Source of the DNA: an uncultured Acetobacteraceae bacterium
GTDB lineage: Bacteria > Pseudomonadota > Alphaproteobacteria > Acetobacterales > Acetobacteraceae
NCBI GenBank assembly: GCA_903918195.1
Contig: CAIXDS010000099.1
Location: forward strand, 27,787 to 91,786
Direction: 5' to 3'
Length of the DNA: 64,000 nt
Shown: one piece after another, positions 63,868 through 64,000 of the stretch
Numbering within the stretch: position 1 is the first letter of the stretch
Layout of the letters: each line of letters starts with the position of its first letter
Notes under the pieces: generated by a model
What the model saw: the letters and a program-made list of their open reading frames with translations, nothing else
What the model was told of the DNA's origin: nothing
Database searches by the model: none
Translations under genes and position numbers: made by a program

Positions 63868-63912
63868 CGGAATGGGGTGCAGGGGCCTCTCGGCCCCTGC
63901 CGGGTCCAGCGA
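63868..63912. repeat. dispersed palindromic repeat, copy 7
   Basis: Hairpin GCAGGGGCC-TCTC-GGCCCCTGC at 63879-63900, with TGCCGGGTCCAGCG after. Same loop TCTC as copy 4. It follows the MFS gene stop and precedes the transposase 3' end. Confidence 0.75.
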
Positions 63913-63924
63913 CTGTCTTGGCTG

Positions 63925-64000
63925 TCAAGCGATTTGCCATTTGCGCTGGTCCCGGATGAGTGCGTTGAGGATGGTGAGGAGCTTACGCATGCAGGCGACG
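63925..64000 (-). mobile_element. IS110-family transposase, C-terminal end (partial)
   Basis: Minus-strand frame ends ACMRKLLTILNALIRDQRKW, then QIA and a stop at 63925. The MRKLLTILNA motif is typical of the C terminus of IS110/IS116/IS902 transposases. The gene continues beyond the right edge of the window, so its completeness cannot be judged. Confidence 0.7.

Overview
The window reads as chromosome of a high-GC alphaproteobacterium, most likely Rhodospirillales and probably Acetobacteraceae. This is inferred from dense GC-rich coding, the bamA-skp-lpxD-fabZ-lpxA-lpxI order, a trimeric gatCAB set, a class II DAHP synthase, and a family of palindromic intergenic repeats. No rRNA, tRNA, CRISPR array or replication origin was found. 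About 60 genes are supported; most long antisense frames are GC-driven shadows.

Layout. 0-10 kb: succinate-semialdehyde dehydrogenase, glutathione reductase, DAHP synthase, then NAD genes pncB and nadE flanking a cowN-like gene (nitrogenase protection from CO) and a small carrier-protein-like gene; then a glutamyl-tRNA synthetase. 10-17 kb: envelope operon bamA, skp, lpxD, fabZ, lpxA, lpxI, followed by glyoxalase I. 17-25 kb: a YcjF-like membrane protein, a deaminase, a PEP-CTERM-type surface protein, a SlyB-like lipoprotein, ruvX, and gatCAB. 25-37 kb: an unrecognised coupled gene pair, panC, yjbQ, kup, a large beta-helix/DUF4214 protein, a GT9-like glycosyltransferase, and a three-gene lipid-linked sugar module (methyltransferase, ArnC-like GT2, SMR/ArnE-like protein).

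37-46 kb: an orphan DNA methyltransferase, then the most striking block, a five-gene minus-strand operon encoding an NfnAB-like ferredoxin:NAD(P) transhydrogenase, a 2-oxoacid:ferredoxin oxidoreductase (KorAB type), and a 716-aa protein that looks like a degenerate PFOR TPP domain fused to a 4Fe-4S ferredoxin domain. A perfect FNR/FixK box lies about 105 bp upstream of the first gene, so the operon is probably switched on at low oxygen. Together with cowN this suggests a micro-oxic or diazotrophic lifestyle in which 2-oxoacid oxidation feeds low-potential ferredoxin; no nif genes are in the window.

46-64 kb: a small cytochrome c, aspartate/glutamate leucyltransferase, an RDD protein, a penicillin-acylase-family hydrolase, two SDR oxidoreductases, a second yjbQ, a MarR regulator divergent from an aromatic-ring FAD hydroxylase with DUF2783 partner, a protease-fold protein that has lost catalytic residues, and a low-GC patch of small unknown genes. 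The end holds a 1119-aa CHAT-protease/STAND-NTPase/TPR protein (candidate defence or signalling effector), an MFS transporter, and the 3' end of an IS110-type transposase running off the right edge. Related GC-rich palindromes of one repeat family punctuate gene ends at seven or more places.
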